DNA of 64,000 nucleotides, from positions 248,001-312,000 of the forward strand of contig NC_063022.1 in assembly GCF_020509005.1 (NCBI RefSeq). Reading direction: 5' to 3'. Source of the stretch: Fulvia fulva (lineage: Eukaryota; Ascomycota; Dothideomycetes; Mycosphaerellales; Mycosphaerellaceae). Every line of letters starts with the position of its first letter. Position 1 is the stretch's first letter. Shown here one piece after another: positions 31,101 through 40,589 of the stretch. The notes beneath the pieces were generated by a model. The model was given only the letters and a program-made list of their open reading frames with translations, was not told where the DNA came from and ran no database searches. Position numbers and translations under genes: made by a program.

Positions 31101-31807
31101 ACGTCCTCTCCAAGGTCTTTGCTAAACCCCTCCAGAAGAAAATCCTGCAACTCCTCCGCCGCCAGCGAACGGAAGCCATGATCGAGGAACTCCTTCCCGA
31201 CTGGACATTCCCAACCCTGCCAGGGTCACACTTGAACCTACAAAACCCGGTCCTCGAACTTGTGAAATCCATCATGCAAGTCCTATCACTCGACAAGACA
31301 ATCACACTCGAAGCTCGTCTCCTCCGCAAAGAACTCCTCCACCTCTTCGACATACGCGAGTTCTCCTCTGACGGTTCATTCATAAACCCCAGCAGCAGCT
31401 TGTCCCTAAAACAAATCTCATGTCCCGACTGCTGCGTCCCGAAAGACATCGACCTCTGCCGCGACCAGGATCTCGTCCCTGCCGACAGCCAACAACCTAC
31501 CCTCGTCGCCAAGTGCGATAATCCTGGCTGCGGTGCTGTCTTCCAGCCTCTCGATATTGAAGAGAGGTTGATTGGAGATGTGCAGAAGATGGCGGTGTTG
31601 TGGATGACGCAGGACTTGAAGTGTCGGAAGTGTGGAAAGATTAGGATCAATGAATTTATGGATCATTGTGGATGTGCTGGGGAGTGGGTCGGGACTGTGA
31701 AGAAGGAGGAGTTGGTGAAGCAGCTTAAAGTGCTGGAGGGTGTTGCGAGGTTTTATGGGTTGAGGATGCTGGAGGGCGTTGTGGAGGGGTTTAGGGAGAG
31801 TCTTTGA
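25109..31807 (+). CDS. POL2: DNA polymerase epsilon catalytic subunit A
   Basis: A single uninterrupted 2,232-codon frame, very close to the length of yeast Pol2. Exonuclease motifs: ExoI MAYDIETT with Asp288/Glu290, ExoII YNGDFFDWPF and ExoIII YSVSDAVATYYLY. Polymerase motifs: A, DVASMYPNI (Asp638); B, KVILNSFYGYVMRKG; and C, ELDTDGIWC (Asp873, Asp875). The acidic residues of both active sites are present, so both polymerisation and proofreading should work. Residues beyond about 1,250 form the inactive second B-family polymerase module. The end has CysA (from about 2105, CPDCC...CDNPGC) and CysB (from about 2172, CRKCG...DHCGC), which bind zinc and contact Dpb2. It synthesises the leading strand as part of the CMG-bound replisome. 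It shares its promoter with the divergent F-box-like gene; two TCGCGT strings there resemble MluI cell-cycle boxes. Confidence 0.97.
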   Translation: MPVRRKEGRSRFGANKPGQLSDRMRKPQAVKSSDLRSSEATSQQERIEATRLANKIDEKQGFERFEAGKKRVGWLCNMHSTAIEDSKVPGGRAAVAFYFIGDEGESFKASVEYQPYFLIAVKKGKEPEVEEWIRRGYEGLVRSVERVEKEDLKMPNHLLGYRRTFLKLAFANVNDLLAVRRDLSPIAEKNKSKTTAMDTYAEVASANAGFDLFDDHEMLDNRQTTITDASDFIVDIREYDVPYHVRVAIDLDIRIGKWYSVEAKHGNIKLTCLEERMTRADPVVMAYDIETTKLPLKFPDAAIDQIMMISYMIDGQGFLITNREIVSEDIQDFDYTPKPEFQGPFMIFNEPNEEAVIERFFSMIKEARPTVMVTYNGDFFDWPFVEARASIHGIDMYQEIGFRKNSEDIYQSTHCAHMDAFAWVSRDSYLPQGSRGLKAVTVAKLGYDPDELDPELMTPYAQERPQTLAEYSVSDAVATYYLYMKYVHPFIFSLCTIIPLGPDDVLRKGTGTLCEMLLMVQAYQKEIVLPNKHVQARESFWEGHLLDSETYVGGHVESIEAGVFRSDIPNNFAIDTGAIDELLRDLDAALKFCIEVEEKKKLEDVDNYDEVKAQIADRLMQIKAQPNRSEKPLIYHLDVASMYPNIMTTNRLQPDSMIDESVCAACDFNRPGKTCDRRMPWSWRGEFLPAKRDEYNMIRHALENEKFPAKYPNGLARAFQDLSLDEQTGMVRKRLTDYSKKIYHKIHDTKTIEREAIICQRENPFYVDTVKDFRDRRYDFKGKQKVWKGKTSDLEKAGAASNEIEEAKKMIVLFDSLQLAHKVILNSFYGYVMRKGSRWYSMEMAGVTCLTGAKIIQLARQLVDRIGRPLELDTDGIWCILPATFPENFNFNLNNGKKMTISYPCVMLNHLVHGKFTNHQYQTLTDPTNFNYETHSDNTIFFEVDGPYRAMILPTSKEEDKNLKKRYAVFNHDGSLAELKGFEVKRRGELKLIKIFQQQIFKFFLEGTTLAETYGSVAKVANKWLDVLHNRGSTLADEELIDLICENKSMTKTLEEYGAQKSTAITTAKRLAEFLGEQMVKDKGLNCKYIISSRPKNAPVTERAIPVALLSADEPVKRFYLRKWLREDPGDMDPRSIIDWDYYLERLSSVIQKLITIPAALQKVSNPVPRVAHPDWLARRIRMKDDRFQQSKLTDIFQKQPLAERDPNIMPRAGGGDMEDFGATPMSKLKPATAAKIVSSQKRKAIDDKPATVNPYDALPAVMPSITEDYTGWLKYQKKKWKIQKAARARRRQLFGEKRQDAADAIGSFFRNQAELLYTTDWQILQLRETETPGEVRAFVLIDKKVHQLIVVVPRQVFLNLKEDDLPDVSVDGVNAEKIVNHTLPNGHPSKHLFKLTMSEQIYVKEQEKLSMLFNHSSVEGVYEKQVPLDVRAMLDLGCVCTFDESQRGVLGKGLEQGFDLSALRTVAPKKPYMNTSPFSFLALYHISAGDRQIYALFSSTKAEAKIVVLNRARSEQGMPNIDRIYEDLLNRKLEETGGQPWQTVIDYQDSLHFKSVQVTTQRRALQELNDAVKKIQKEESQPIMLVLQSHGAQMLVHDLPILQTVPTLKLRAEESDKHLPPLGWQSFVAKRLVSHYLDLGSWVTYLLEFSRYGNVPLCNLEMDDPRFLIDIAYARRLQKEKVVLWWSQDARPDHAGHEKDDILGSMEVVDMPAVNNPGTYSSVCIDLSVKNLAINTILSAAVLNEAEGSDPMGISGAGAQEDALDETTQTIQSENAFAAAGIGALREMVRGWWQEACNGGSSMADTLVQHLVRWVESPRSHLYDRNLHYYVQVMSRKAFQQLMSEFRRVGSHVVFANAGRLLLQTSKAEVGNAFAYSQYILKTISTKPAFHFLDLAITEYWDYLAWYDEFNYGGKGCTEVVEAENQQLKMIMHWQMATFLPPILQPEFNSWIVEYIELMHQRKRPDGLINGTPRATQLPIHASIFNSEKEDQTTPGNVLSKVFAKPLQKKILQLLRRQRTEAMIEELLPDWTFPTLPGSHLNLQNPVLELVKSIMQVLSLDKTITLEARLLRKELLHLFDIREFSSDGSFINPSSSLSLKQISCPDCCVPKDIDLCRDQDLVPADSQQPTLVAKCDNPGCGAVFQPLDIEERLIGDVQKMAVLWMTQDLKCRKCGKIRINEFMDHCGCAGEWVGTVKKEELVKQLKVLEGVARFYGLRMLEGVVEGFRESL

Positions 31808-32442
31808 GAGATCGTGGAGGGGATGATGGAATGATGAGACCTTCACATGAGGCATTCTTTGATAAGGCGAGGTGTTCTGGAGTTTGCGTGGTGAGGTGAA
31901 GTTTGGATTTGGGATTTGGCAAGGCGTTCTGGTGTTTTCGGGTACCATGTCTACGGCGCTGTTTGGATTTCTGATGTGCAAAAGCGAAGACGATACATGG
32001 CATACGAAGCATGTGAGTCACAATAAAGAACGCCCATACTGAAACGTATTCTTCATCGCACATCTCTTGACAGTAGTTTGTCGCGAATGCGACCTCCTCG
32101 TTCAATCCCTTAGTGGAACAGATCGGCACGTTTTGATTGGCTACGTATTCGCACCGCCTTCTTCCTTCTGTAACACCACGCGTTCAAGGCGGCTGCCGGT
32201 AATTATGGTCAACAGAGTCATGCTCAATGAGCTCGTGGCATGTACGACTGATAAGTCAATGTCCAAGGATACAAGAAGTGGAGGTGATGCGCCGGCACGA
32301 GCGACCTTGAAGCAACACCACTCGCCTGCTACATAGCTTGGCACGATCAACAAACAGCAGAGTACACCTGGAAGGCTGCGATCCAAGATAATCGAAAAGA
32401 AGCCGAAGAGGCATTTTGACAAACGACAACGACATCACCATC
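31808..32442. other. Intergenic, nothing recognised
   Basis: POL2 terminator and P450 promoter, both plus-strand genes. No convincing coding frame. Confidence 0.4.
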
Positions 32443-34144
32443 ATGGACTGGACCACCCTCCTCCCATCCTTGGCCACCATCTGGCACTGGTCCTACTACC
32501 CCGGCCTCGCCCTCCTCGCCCTCACCACCTTCATCACAACCCTCTTCCTCTACCTCCTGATTCTCCAAACCATCCGCCTCCGCCCCTCCAACATCCCGCC
32601 GAAAATCCCCTGGGTCGGCCTCAAGTCCCGCTGGCTCTTCCCCAAACTCCGCGCCTGCCTCTCCGAACTCTCCACCTCAAATGGCCACTTCGAAGAAGGC
32701 TACACCCACCACACCAAACACAACAGACCCTTCGTGATGCCCTGGATGAACTTTAACCTCGTGCTTCTGCCGCCCTCTTGTACCGGCTGGGTAGCGCGTC
32801 AGCCGGAGAGTTCTATCAGCGCTACGCGGGTTATGGACGTGATGCTGGGGCTCGATTGGATGGCTCATGGGCCGAGTAAGGAGAGTGTTAGGGACTTTGG
32901 GGTTGTTAGGAGAGATTTGACGAGGCAGGTCGTGAATGTGAGTCAGGAACTTGAGGAAGAGGTGGGGAGGTGTTGGGAGGACGAGATGAGGAAGCGTGGG
33001 GTCGCAGAGGAGGGAGATCGGGAGTGGAAGGAGGTGAAGATGCAAGTGCTGATCAAGAAGATTGCTTTCGATGCTGTGAATCGCATTTTCGTTGGAGTTC
33101 CGCTTTGTCGGGATGAAGGGTATCATAAAGCTGTTGATCGATGGCTTGCGGTGTTTGGGAGTACGACTCTCTTCATGAGGTTTTTTGTTCCGGTGGCGTT
33201 GCAGCCCTGGCTCATGCCGGTGGTGAGTGCGCCGAGTCAGATCTTGTATTGGATGGCGAAGAGATACGTCAAGCCAGGCATCGAGAGGAGACTGGAGATG
33301 TTGCAGGCGAAAGAAGGCAAGGAGAAGCCAAACGACATGATGCAGTGGATCATCGACGCTGCCACGCAAAAGGAAGACCCAAGAGAACTGGAACCCGCAA
33401 ACATTGCCGGCAAGATGGTCCTCTTCAACGTCTTCGCAACATCAACCACCTCCATCATGTCCGGCCTAATCCTCTTCAACCTCCTCTCCTACAAAAACGC
33501 CCCATCCCTCCTCGCCGAGCTCTCCTCAGAAGCCCGCCAAATCATGCCCACCCTCTCCTCCGACGCCACAAAAATCCGCAACATGGTCAAACTCGACTCC
33601 GTCATCCGCGAGACGCTGCGCTGGGCCCCAATGGGCGGCCAGGGCCTCATCCGCGAAGTCGTCAAGCCGGGAGGCCTCGAGACGCCGGATGGCACGTACC
33701 TGCCGCAAGGCACGCAAGTCGCCACAATCATCACCCGGATGCAGCGCGATGTGGAGAAGAATGGGAATATTTTTGGCGAGCCGGCGGATGAGTATGATCC
33801 CTTGAGGCATTATCGAGCGGCGATTGCGGCGCAGGAGGGTGGGAGTTTGGAGGAGAAGCAGAGGATTGCGGTGCAGATTAATGAGGAGTTCTTACCGTTT
33901 GGGCTGGGGAAGCATGCTTGTCCTGGTAAGTCTGTCACATGTCGTGCTGGCTTGGTTCGTTGCGCTGACTGGTATAGGACGCTTCTACGCTGTGCATTTG
34001 ATGAAGCTCATTCTCGGATATTTGCTGGCTAATTATGAGCTTGAACCTTTCCCCGAAAGACCAAAGTTTGTGGAGTTCGGTGAATCTGTTGTGCCGGATG
34101 AGAAGACTGCGGTGAAAGTAAGGCAGCGGACAACTGCGCCATGA
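32443..34144 (+). CDS. Cytochrome P450 monooxygenase
   Basis: Exons 32443-33925 and 33978-34144 (52-bp intron GTAAGT...TATAG) give 549 aa. I chose ATG 32443 because a membrane anchor follows directly (residues 15-45, YYPGLALLALTTFITTLFLYLLIL), with the proline-rich hinge PSNIPPKIPWVG after it. The K-helix ExxR is at about E390-R393 (RETLRW). The heme loop FLPFGLGKHACPG puts the iron-ligand Cys at about residue 493, just before the splice. Intact motifs suggest an active, ER-anchored class II enzyme needing a P450 reductase. The I-helix threonine region (FATSTTS) is atypical. Substrate is unknown. No other secondary-metabolism gene is adjacent. Confidence 0.9.
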
Positions 34145-34312
34145 TGTTGTGCTGCAGCGCTTCTTCAGTACAACATCTCCATTTCATGGAATAATATTCG
34201 TGAGAGTCCTCTCAATCCGTAGCGTCACCACTCCCGATCTTTCCGAGACAGTGAGATCTGCTCGCTCACCGTTCCGGCCGTTCCCAAGTGCTTGATCAGA
34301 ATATGTAGGCCG

Positions 34313-34957
34313 CTACATCATTAGTACACGACTGTATCGATGCCGACTATACTCAGCCCCTGCTTGATCAAGGACTGTATCCGGGAGCATCGCGTGATAT
34401 GTCAGGCACCAATCATTGCCCCCATAGACACTCCGCATCACACACCTCTCATGATAGAAGTGTTCGCAAGGAATATGTACGATCGTCTGTGTTTGATCTG
34501 CTTCAAAATCGCTGAGACACATCGGACATGCTCCCTTCAGCATTGGGGTGAGTCGGTCGCGGTCTCCGACGTGCCCTTGATGGGGTTTGCGCTGTGATGG
34601 GCCAATCTGCTCTGCATCTGGAAGAGAAGAAGACGAGGTCGATACGAGTAAGCCCGTAGTAGGATCGACGATGGTATCTGGCGAGACCCACCCATGCTGA
34701 ACGTCAGATTGGGAGGCTTGTACTCGGGAGGGTCTTCATGATCGGTTTCGTTGGCAGTCTTGTTCCCTTGAGTCAGTAGACTGAGCGCTCGTAGGCGTCG
34801 GATCGCTGCTTCTTCCTGGATTGCCGTTAGGTTGCGAGTCCGGCTCTGCTTGGCTCTCAGTATTGCTGTTGATATCTGAGGTGGACGCATCGTAAAGCAG
34901 CCAAGGCGTGCCGATGCCCCTGAGATCCCGCACGATGCCGTCCTCTTGGTTGTCCAT
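34313..34957 (-). pseudogene. RING-finger protein, one in-frame stop and lost zinc ligand
   Basis: One frame runs from ATG 34957 to the stop at 34313 (214 codons), broken only by TGA at 34738-34736. The last part is a RING: CPMCLSDF, then HIPCEHFYHERC, then WCLTYH. Where the plus-strand paralogue at 36259-36663 has CPPCR, this copy has CLTYH, so the seventh zinc ligand Cys became Tyr (TGT to TAT) and Arg became His. Both are G-to-A changes. The TGA fits CGA to TGA. RING proteins are E3 ubiquitin ligases, but this one should not bind its second zinc normally. An unrecognised intron that removes the stop cannot be fully excluded; the alternative frame here is also open. Confidence 0.55.
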
Positions 34958-35406
34958 TTCGTCGATTTTCGTATTGTGCTGCGTTGCTCGCCGATATGTT
35001 GCGTTAGATGGATTGCGACTCGTACATAAGTATATGTACCTTTTTCGTCCTATGTCTGGTTTGACTCAGAATCAGGCTGGAAACACCAGAGCGCTCCTGA
35101 CCACCCACGAGGTTGCTCACAGCTCGGTACTGGAGCCAGCGCGCGCTGGGCTCTCAAATGCGATCAGTTTCTTCGATAGATATCATTCGGTTGGCTCCAA
35201 GACTCTGGCTGTTTCCTGCGAAGCTGACTTACTTGGATAAAGCTGGTAATCGACTATCTGATAATGTCAGCTGAGGACATGATGTCCCAACCCATAAAAA
35301 GTCCATTTCTTTGCGTCCAGTTTGGCATACTCTTGATTTCTTCCAACACTATCTTCGCAAGCACATCACGCCACAAATCACGCTTTAGCCCACAGATCAG
35401 CTCAAC
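34958..35406. other. Divergent region between two RING paralogues
   Basis: 449 bp separate the start codons of the two RING-finger copies, one on each strand. No recognisable motif beyond A/T-rich patches. Confidence 0.4.
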
Positions 35407-36663
35407 ATGGCGACAACACCATTTATGGCATATCATACCTACCATGTCGCGCCGGACCTTGAGTCTCTTCGGCCAGGTAATCTAGTTGTTGTCCGCTATG
35501 AGTCACAATACCATCTTAGACAACCAGTGGTCCTGGTCGTCGTCGAGACTGGCAGTGCACAAAGCGGCGAAGGACCACTGCGGCGTACGAAGCTCATCAA
35601 GTGGAGGCATATGTACAGCGACAGGGAAGTACATGCCTTACAACAGACTCTGGACGCATTAGACCTTAACGACCACGATCCACATGCAGTCGTTAACACC
35701 TTCCAGTGAGCGGTGAATGGAGTGGTCAATCAAGGTATTACGAGCGCACCGATGTACGCCGTCTCGCTAGAAAGCTGGATGAGGCATCCTGGGTCTCTGC
35801 ACTTCCAACCAAGCGTAGGTGCGATACGAAATGCTCTGATCGGTGGGTCGCCTTGGCGTGGTGGTAGACCCTATCGAGGAGCTTCCTGTTGCGATGGGTT
35901 GATGAATAATCATCATTACTTCTGGGAGAGATGGCCGAACTTTTGCGCTGACTTCCCGGATACCTCACGTTATTTGGTCGACTTGCTGCTTTCCAGAGGC
36001 TCAATGTATTGTCCAGACTGTCACGGGCTGCATTATACACGCGCGCTTATCTGTAAGGCCTTCCAGATCTGGAACAACACCAGCTCATTCGCCCGGGGGT
36101 CAACGCAGCTCGTTGACCACAGGGACCCAGCGCTGACCCGGTTTCGTGATGAGCTTGGCTATACCAGCAATGGTCGCAGGCTGCACCGCTTGACTACGAA
36201 GAGCTTTGATGAATGTCTTCAGGTACAGTCCGCCCTATAGGCACGACCAGAAGCACCGGTGCGTCCATTGAATCCAGTTCCGAGCGTCCGAGTTACGATC
36301 GGTGTGCGAGACACGCTCACGGTGGTGCCTGCCACGGAGGTAACTGCGGTCGATATCAAAAGATGGATAGATTCGTCAGATCCACTGCAACGGAGGCCCT
36401 TTGAATGGTTCGTGCAAGCGCAGGAGCAGCGAGTCGTCGACGATGTGTGTGCGATATGCCTCGATGATTTCGTCGCAAAGCAAAAGATCGTTTCGCTGCC
36501 TTGCGCGCACTTTTACCACGAAGAATGCTTTCTGGATTGTATTGCGGTGAACAGCGAGTCGTGCCCGCCCTGTCGCGCTGCGTTGTCACGGGATATCATA
36601 TTTCGAGCCGGGTTCGATTGGAGCCGAATGCTGCGTACTCGAGTGCCCCGGAAAGTGCTATGA
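35407..36663 (+). pseudogene. RING-H2 finger protein, frame open apart from two stops
   Basis: A single frame of 419 codons from ATG 35407 to the stop at 36661-36663 is interrupted by TGA 35707-35709 and TAG 36238-36240. Both fit C-to-T changes of CGA and CAG. The C-terminal RING is intact: CAICLDDF, LPCAHFYHEEC, then CPPCR, with spacing of a RING-H2 type. The tail DIIFRAGFDWSRMLRTR aligns with the minus-strand copy's DTVLDQAGAEYSRHRYSR, so the two genes are paralogues. The middle contains SMYCPDCHGLHYTRALICKAF, a possible extra metal site. If the stops are real the RING could be made only from an internal start. Splicing around the first stop with GTGAGC at 35706 is possible but leads into a worse frame. 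Confidence 0.5.
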
Positions 36664-37442
36664 GGGCCCTCAATCTCCATATCATGTTTGAAAAGTGGTG
36701 TCCTCTTCTGCACATGCAGAGGCGAACGCTCTGTGAGAAGGTCCGGCTGTCCTTTGAAGTGTAGAAGCACTAGATTAGCATAGCAAAACAGATGCTCGAT
36801 GAGCCACGTCAGCACCGCATGGATAGACATGTCTGCAACGTGGCACGCATATTGTAGCAACAAGATCTGGTTCCGCGAATTAAAGTTTGGTACCTGACAG
36901 GGGCTCTCCCCCCACGCTGTGATGTCATCAGATCTCGGCTTGGTTGCTAGGGCCGAATGCAAATAGCAACGGCCAGAACTGCGGAGGCTGGCACTCCGCT
37001 GCAGCTAGACATGGTCTTCAGCCACCTCGAGCCTCCATGATTTCAGCGACAGAGCATTGTGTGCAGCCAGCAAGGGGAACCTCCTACCATTTCGCGAGCT
37101 AAGCTACTCCTCCTCCCTCTCCTCTACACACGAGTACCTCCACCGCAAGACACTCGTTGACCAAATAGGAATCTTGCATTCCTCTGCAGCTTCGACCCGA
37201 CCCAAACCTCCAATCTACCGACCCCGAGCCTTCCCATTCCAGACAATCTCCCAAGTCGCTCGTTCGAGAACATCACTACTACTACGCCCGACAGCTTGGT
37301 TTGACAGAGCATACAATAGCATTGTTCGCGACGGCTTCTTACGACTGAGCATTCCACAACCCTCCCGACTCCCGGCCTCTGGGCCGCTGGAGCATTCCTC
37401 AACACCCACTCTCGACCAGACAGCCGGTAGACCGTCTCTACC
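36664..37442. other. Intergenic, nothing recognised
   Basis: Between the RING paralogue and FIG1. Its last 300 bases contain a plus-strand frame that is C/T/A-rich, fits a FIG1 5' leader, and has no domain. Confidence 0.4.
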
Positions 37443-38360
37443 ATGCCGAATGTACGCTTTGCCGTCGGTATCCAAAGGCTGATACCCTTTCTCGGATATC
37501 ATCATGTTCTCATGATATTGATTGCTTTGGCAATTGTATTACTCTGTAAGAGATGTCCACATCGCGATCTGACGACTCGTCACTGACATTCTCCCAGCAC
37601 TACTCCTCGCAGGATGTTCGTCGTCTTCACCCACGATACCGGACATCTTCCTCATATCCTTCTACTACGAACAATACACACCGACCTACGACCCAACACA
37701 AGTCAACCCAGGCGTCGCAGCAGCACTCGGCAACATCGTCGGGCGAGCAGATCTTGAGGTCCGAGTAGGATACTTCGGCCTCTGCGTACAACCCGACGGA
37801 GGAAGTTACCTCTGCTCGAACAACGCGACACTTCTCGCCGAACAGATCAGCATCGATCAAGATCCACTGAACTTGATCTGGGTCGCCAACACCTTCAAGA
37901 ACAGTGTGGTGTTCCCATACCTCATGTGAGCAGTTCCCCGACTCATACTTCCATCCGAACCTCAACTGACACATTACACAGCATCGTCGCCATAGTCCTC
38001 GCCTTCGTAACCTTCCTCCTCCTCGCCACCTTCCCCGGCTGGCACGAAGAACACGACGCCCGCACCGGCTCCGACATCGACATCAAGCCCTTCCCCTCCC
38101 GACCCGTCTCACAAGTCGCCCTCGCCCTGATCTTCATCGCCTCCATCTTCGTCCTCGTCAGCGTGCTATGGCAACACACCGCCTCCGTCGCAGCAGCGCA
38201 AATAGCGCAAGATTTCGGAAACGGGAATGTCAAGAGTGGTGTCGGCACCAGCGCGATGGTATTGGGTTGGTTTGGGTTCAGTTTACTCATCATTGTGACG
38301 GTGGGACTGTTGGTTATGATTTTGAGTATACACCTGTTGGACAAGTTGACGGATGAGTGA
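37443..38360 (+). CDS. FIG1: Fig1-type calcium regulator and membrane fusion protein
   Basis: Exons 37443-37545, 37598-37925 and 37982-38360 (introns 52 and 56 bp, GTAAGA...CCCAG and GTGAGC...CACAG) give 269 aa. Topology is claudin-like: an N-terminal membrane helix (VLMILIALAIVLLSLLLAGC), an extracellular loop containing VGYFGLCVQPDGGSYLC, then three more helices beginning VVFPYLIIVAIVLAFVTF. The GLC...C pair is the family hallmark. Fig1 proteins are part of the low-affinity calcium influx system at the plasma membrane, acting in mating and in cell fusion. Together with HOP2 it fits a sexually competent fungus. The phases at both junctions join exactly. Confidence 0.87.
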
Positions 38361-40589
38361 TGAGGTGCACAGAGAGATGTTTGGATAATGACGGAGCAAG
38401 AATGAGAGAACGAGGATACGTCTGAACGACACAACACACGCATCGCCACTCCAAGTGCTCGGCCGTCAACGAGACGAGTCACCGCACAGCACGGCGGACG
38501 AGCGACGAGGCATCGGCGAAAGATCGCCACAGACATGGATATGGACATGAACATCGAAACACTGGATAGAGGCTTGAGAGATACCAGAGCTGCTGAAGCA
38601 GTAGCTCCCCTGTCTGGCATTCGTTAGCGGCATCATGAAGGGAGTTTTTGGCGTTTGGGGAAGAAGAAAGCTTCTTGTATACTTCGGGCTTATGGGCAAC
38701 GACAGCATGATGGATGCTTGGGAAGAAAGAATGTATGTAAAGCGGTTTGATGATGAGAATGAAAGATGCTGCTGCTGCTGATGGCAGGACTTATGACGCT
38801 TGAAGACTGTTCCCTTTCGTATTGTGATCGGTGAATGTTGTTGATGGTGGGTAAAGGCTTGGAGACTGTTCGGAGCAGGGCTCGCCTTCTGTCTTGCTAG
38901 AAGACCTCGCGAACCGCTCAGACATGCTCTGGTTCACGGACCTGAATCATATTTACCACTAGCTCCCATGACGTGTCATCTGTACTTCCTTTCACCCTTG
39001 CACCAGCGCTCTCCGATGGTCCAAGAACCGCAAGCGAAGGACACTACTGGTCAGTGTACCAGCTGTCGTGTCGCTCGTTCGAGTGCCCAGTCCTTCGCTT
39101 CTCTAAAGTCGTCTTCCTCACCCTGTCAGATCTCCTCTTGAATACCTGCGAGCATCAGCTAGTCCCATGCCACTTTCGCTCAGGTAGGAAAGGCCCTTTC
39201 CCCACGCTTTTGAGGAGCGCAGAGAGAGAGAGAGAGAGACTACTCAGCTCAGGTGAAGCTGGCTGTACCGTATTCTCTCTTTCTGATCATCTCCAAATTG
39301 CTGATGCTCCTGAGCCCTTCGTCCTCCTCGCTGGCATCTTTTGTGGACCGAACGGGCTGGAACATCTTCTTAGGAATAATACTGATCTTCAGGCCATCAT
39401 GTCTTGATTTCGGGGGACGGTCCAGCTTGAAGTAGTCGTCACACTCTAATACGATTCTCCAGAAGTGGGGCCGACAAGCTGCATGCTTGAGACGTCGATG
39501 TGCCTTTAAGCCGCGCGTCCCTGGTGTGAGGCCGGCATGCAGTATGCTCAGTTTACGCTCATCACCATGATCACTCGTCTCCTGTCTCCAGTCTTGCCGG
39601 CCTGGTTCAGCGCCCTGAGATACTTGGTCGATCAGTGTCTATCGCCAACAGCGTTGATCACCCTCCTCTGTTCTCAGCACCTCTGTCGTCTCCTCGGCCC
39701 ATCTCCTTACTCCATCGCAGGGTGTATTTGTAGCATCGTTGTTCCCTTCTCTTGGCCGTGTTGTCCCGTCGCATCTGCAACGTCCACCGCATACTGCTCC
39801 TCTTCACGTAGTACTCTGAGCTTCATCACTGAGCACCATATCCATCCGTATCCATTGCCGCCAGCAGATCCCGTCCTCTCCTCCCTCACCACTGTGTCAT
39901 CCTGCCTTTGTCCCCGTATCCCGCGTACCCGAATCCCAGCTCTTCAATGTCAAACCGCCCTTGCTCATCAATGCCGCTCATCAGGTCGCCTGGGCTTCGA
40001 GTCATCAGCGACCTTTACCATTGTCCTTATCACCGGTGTGGTGTGGACTCTTCCAGCTTGTCGCACTCATAGTGAAGCCGAAAGTCCTCTGCCGTTTGCG
40101 GCATCTTGCCATCACGACCGAGCAAGGAGCTACCCAGTGCCTTCTCCTGTGAGAGGTGTTCGCAGTCGTATCAGGTGGCGGAGGCTGAAGTGCAGCAAGT
40201 GAGGAGCCAAAGTCATCGTCGCTTAACATCGCACTGGCCTGTCTTTCGAGTTGTCAGCATTGCTCGAAGATCGTCTCGGTGCCGTGTGCTGGCAGGCGTA
40301 CCGAAGCATACTGCCTTGCGCATGTTCCGAGTCAGTCGGCGTGAAGGGCATCACATCGCCGGGGCAGCAGTCACGAATGAAAACACGGAAGAAAGACGAT
40401 TTTGGTGTGCCGCTTTGGGCATCTGTTCAATTTTCTGCGCTTACTTGTACAAGAAACAGGACCATCCTTTTCAATCTCGATCCAAGCAAACTTTTCTCTC
40501 TCTCATCTTACACTCTCCTGCAGCTCTGTCGCTGCCTGTTCTTCGCCTTGCTGAGAAGTTCTATGCTACTCTTTCGCCAACTTCACTCC
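38361..40589. other. 2.2 kb without recognised genes
   Basis: Between FIG1 and the Argonaute gene, which converge here. Frames of up to 221 codons on the plus strand (39537-40202) are C/T-rich and repetitive in composition and match nothing known. An (AG)9 run is at 39221-39239. It could hold a long 3' untranslated region or a non-coding transcript antisense to Argonaute, but nothing in the sequence shows either. Confidence 0.35.
39221..39239. repeat. (AG)n microsatellite
   Basis: An uninterrupted run of about nine AG units in a gene-free stretch. Confidence 0.9.

Noticed and set aside
35706..35766. Intron GTGAGC...CGCTAG removing the first stop of the plus-strand RING gene
   Set aside because: It leads into a frame that ends after about 30 codons and loses the long open middle part in phase with the RING.
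3652..36663. Stop-codon readthrough or recoding as explanation for the repeated in-frame stops
   Set aside because: Stops are of all three types, occur also in a transposase, and core genes in the same window end normally at all three; mutation is simpler.
39537..40202. 221-codon plus-strand frame between FIG1 and Argonaute
   Set aside because: Ser/Cys/Leu-rich translation of C/T-rich DNA with no domain, no splice-supported extension and no good start context.
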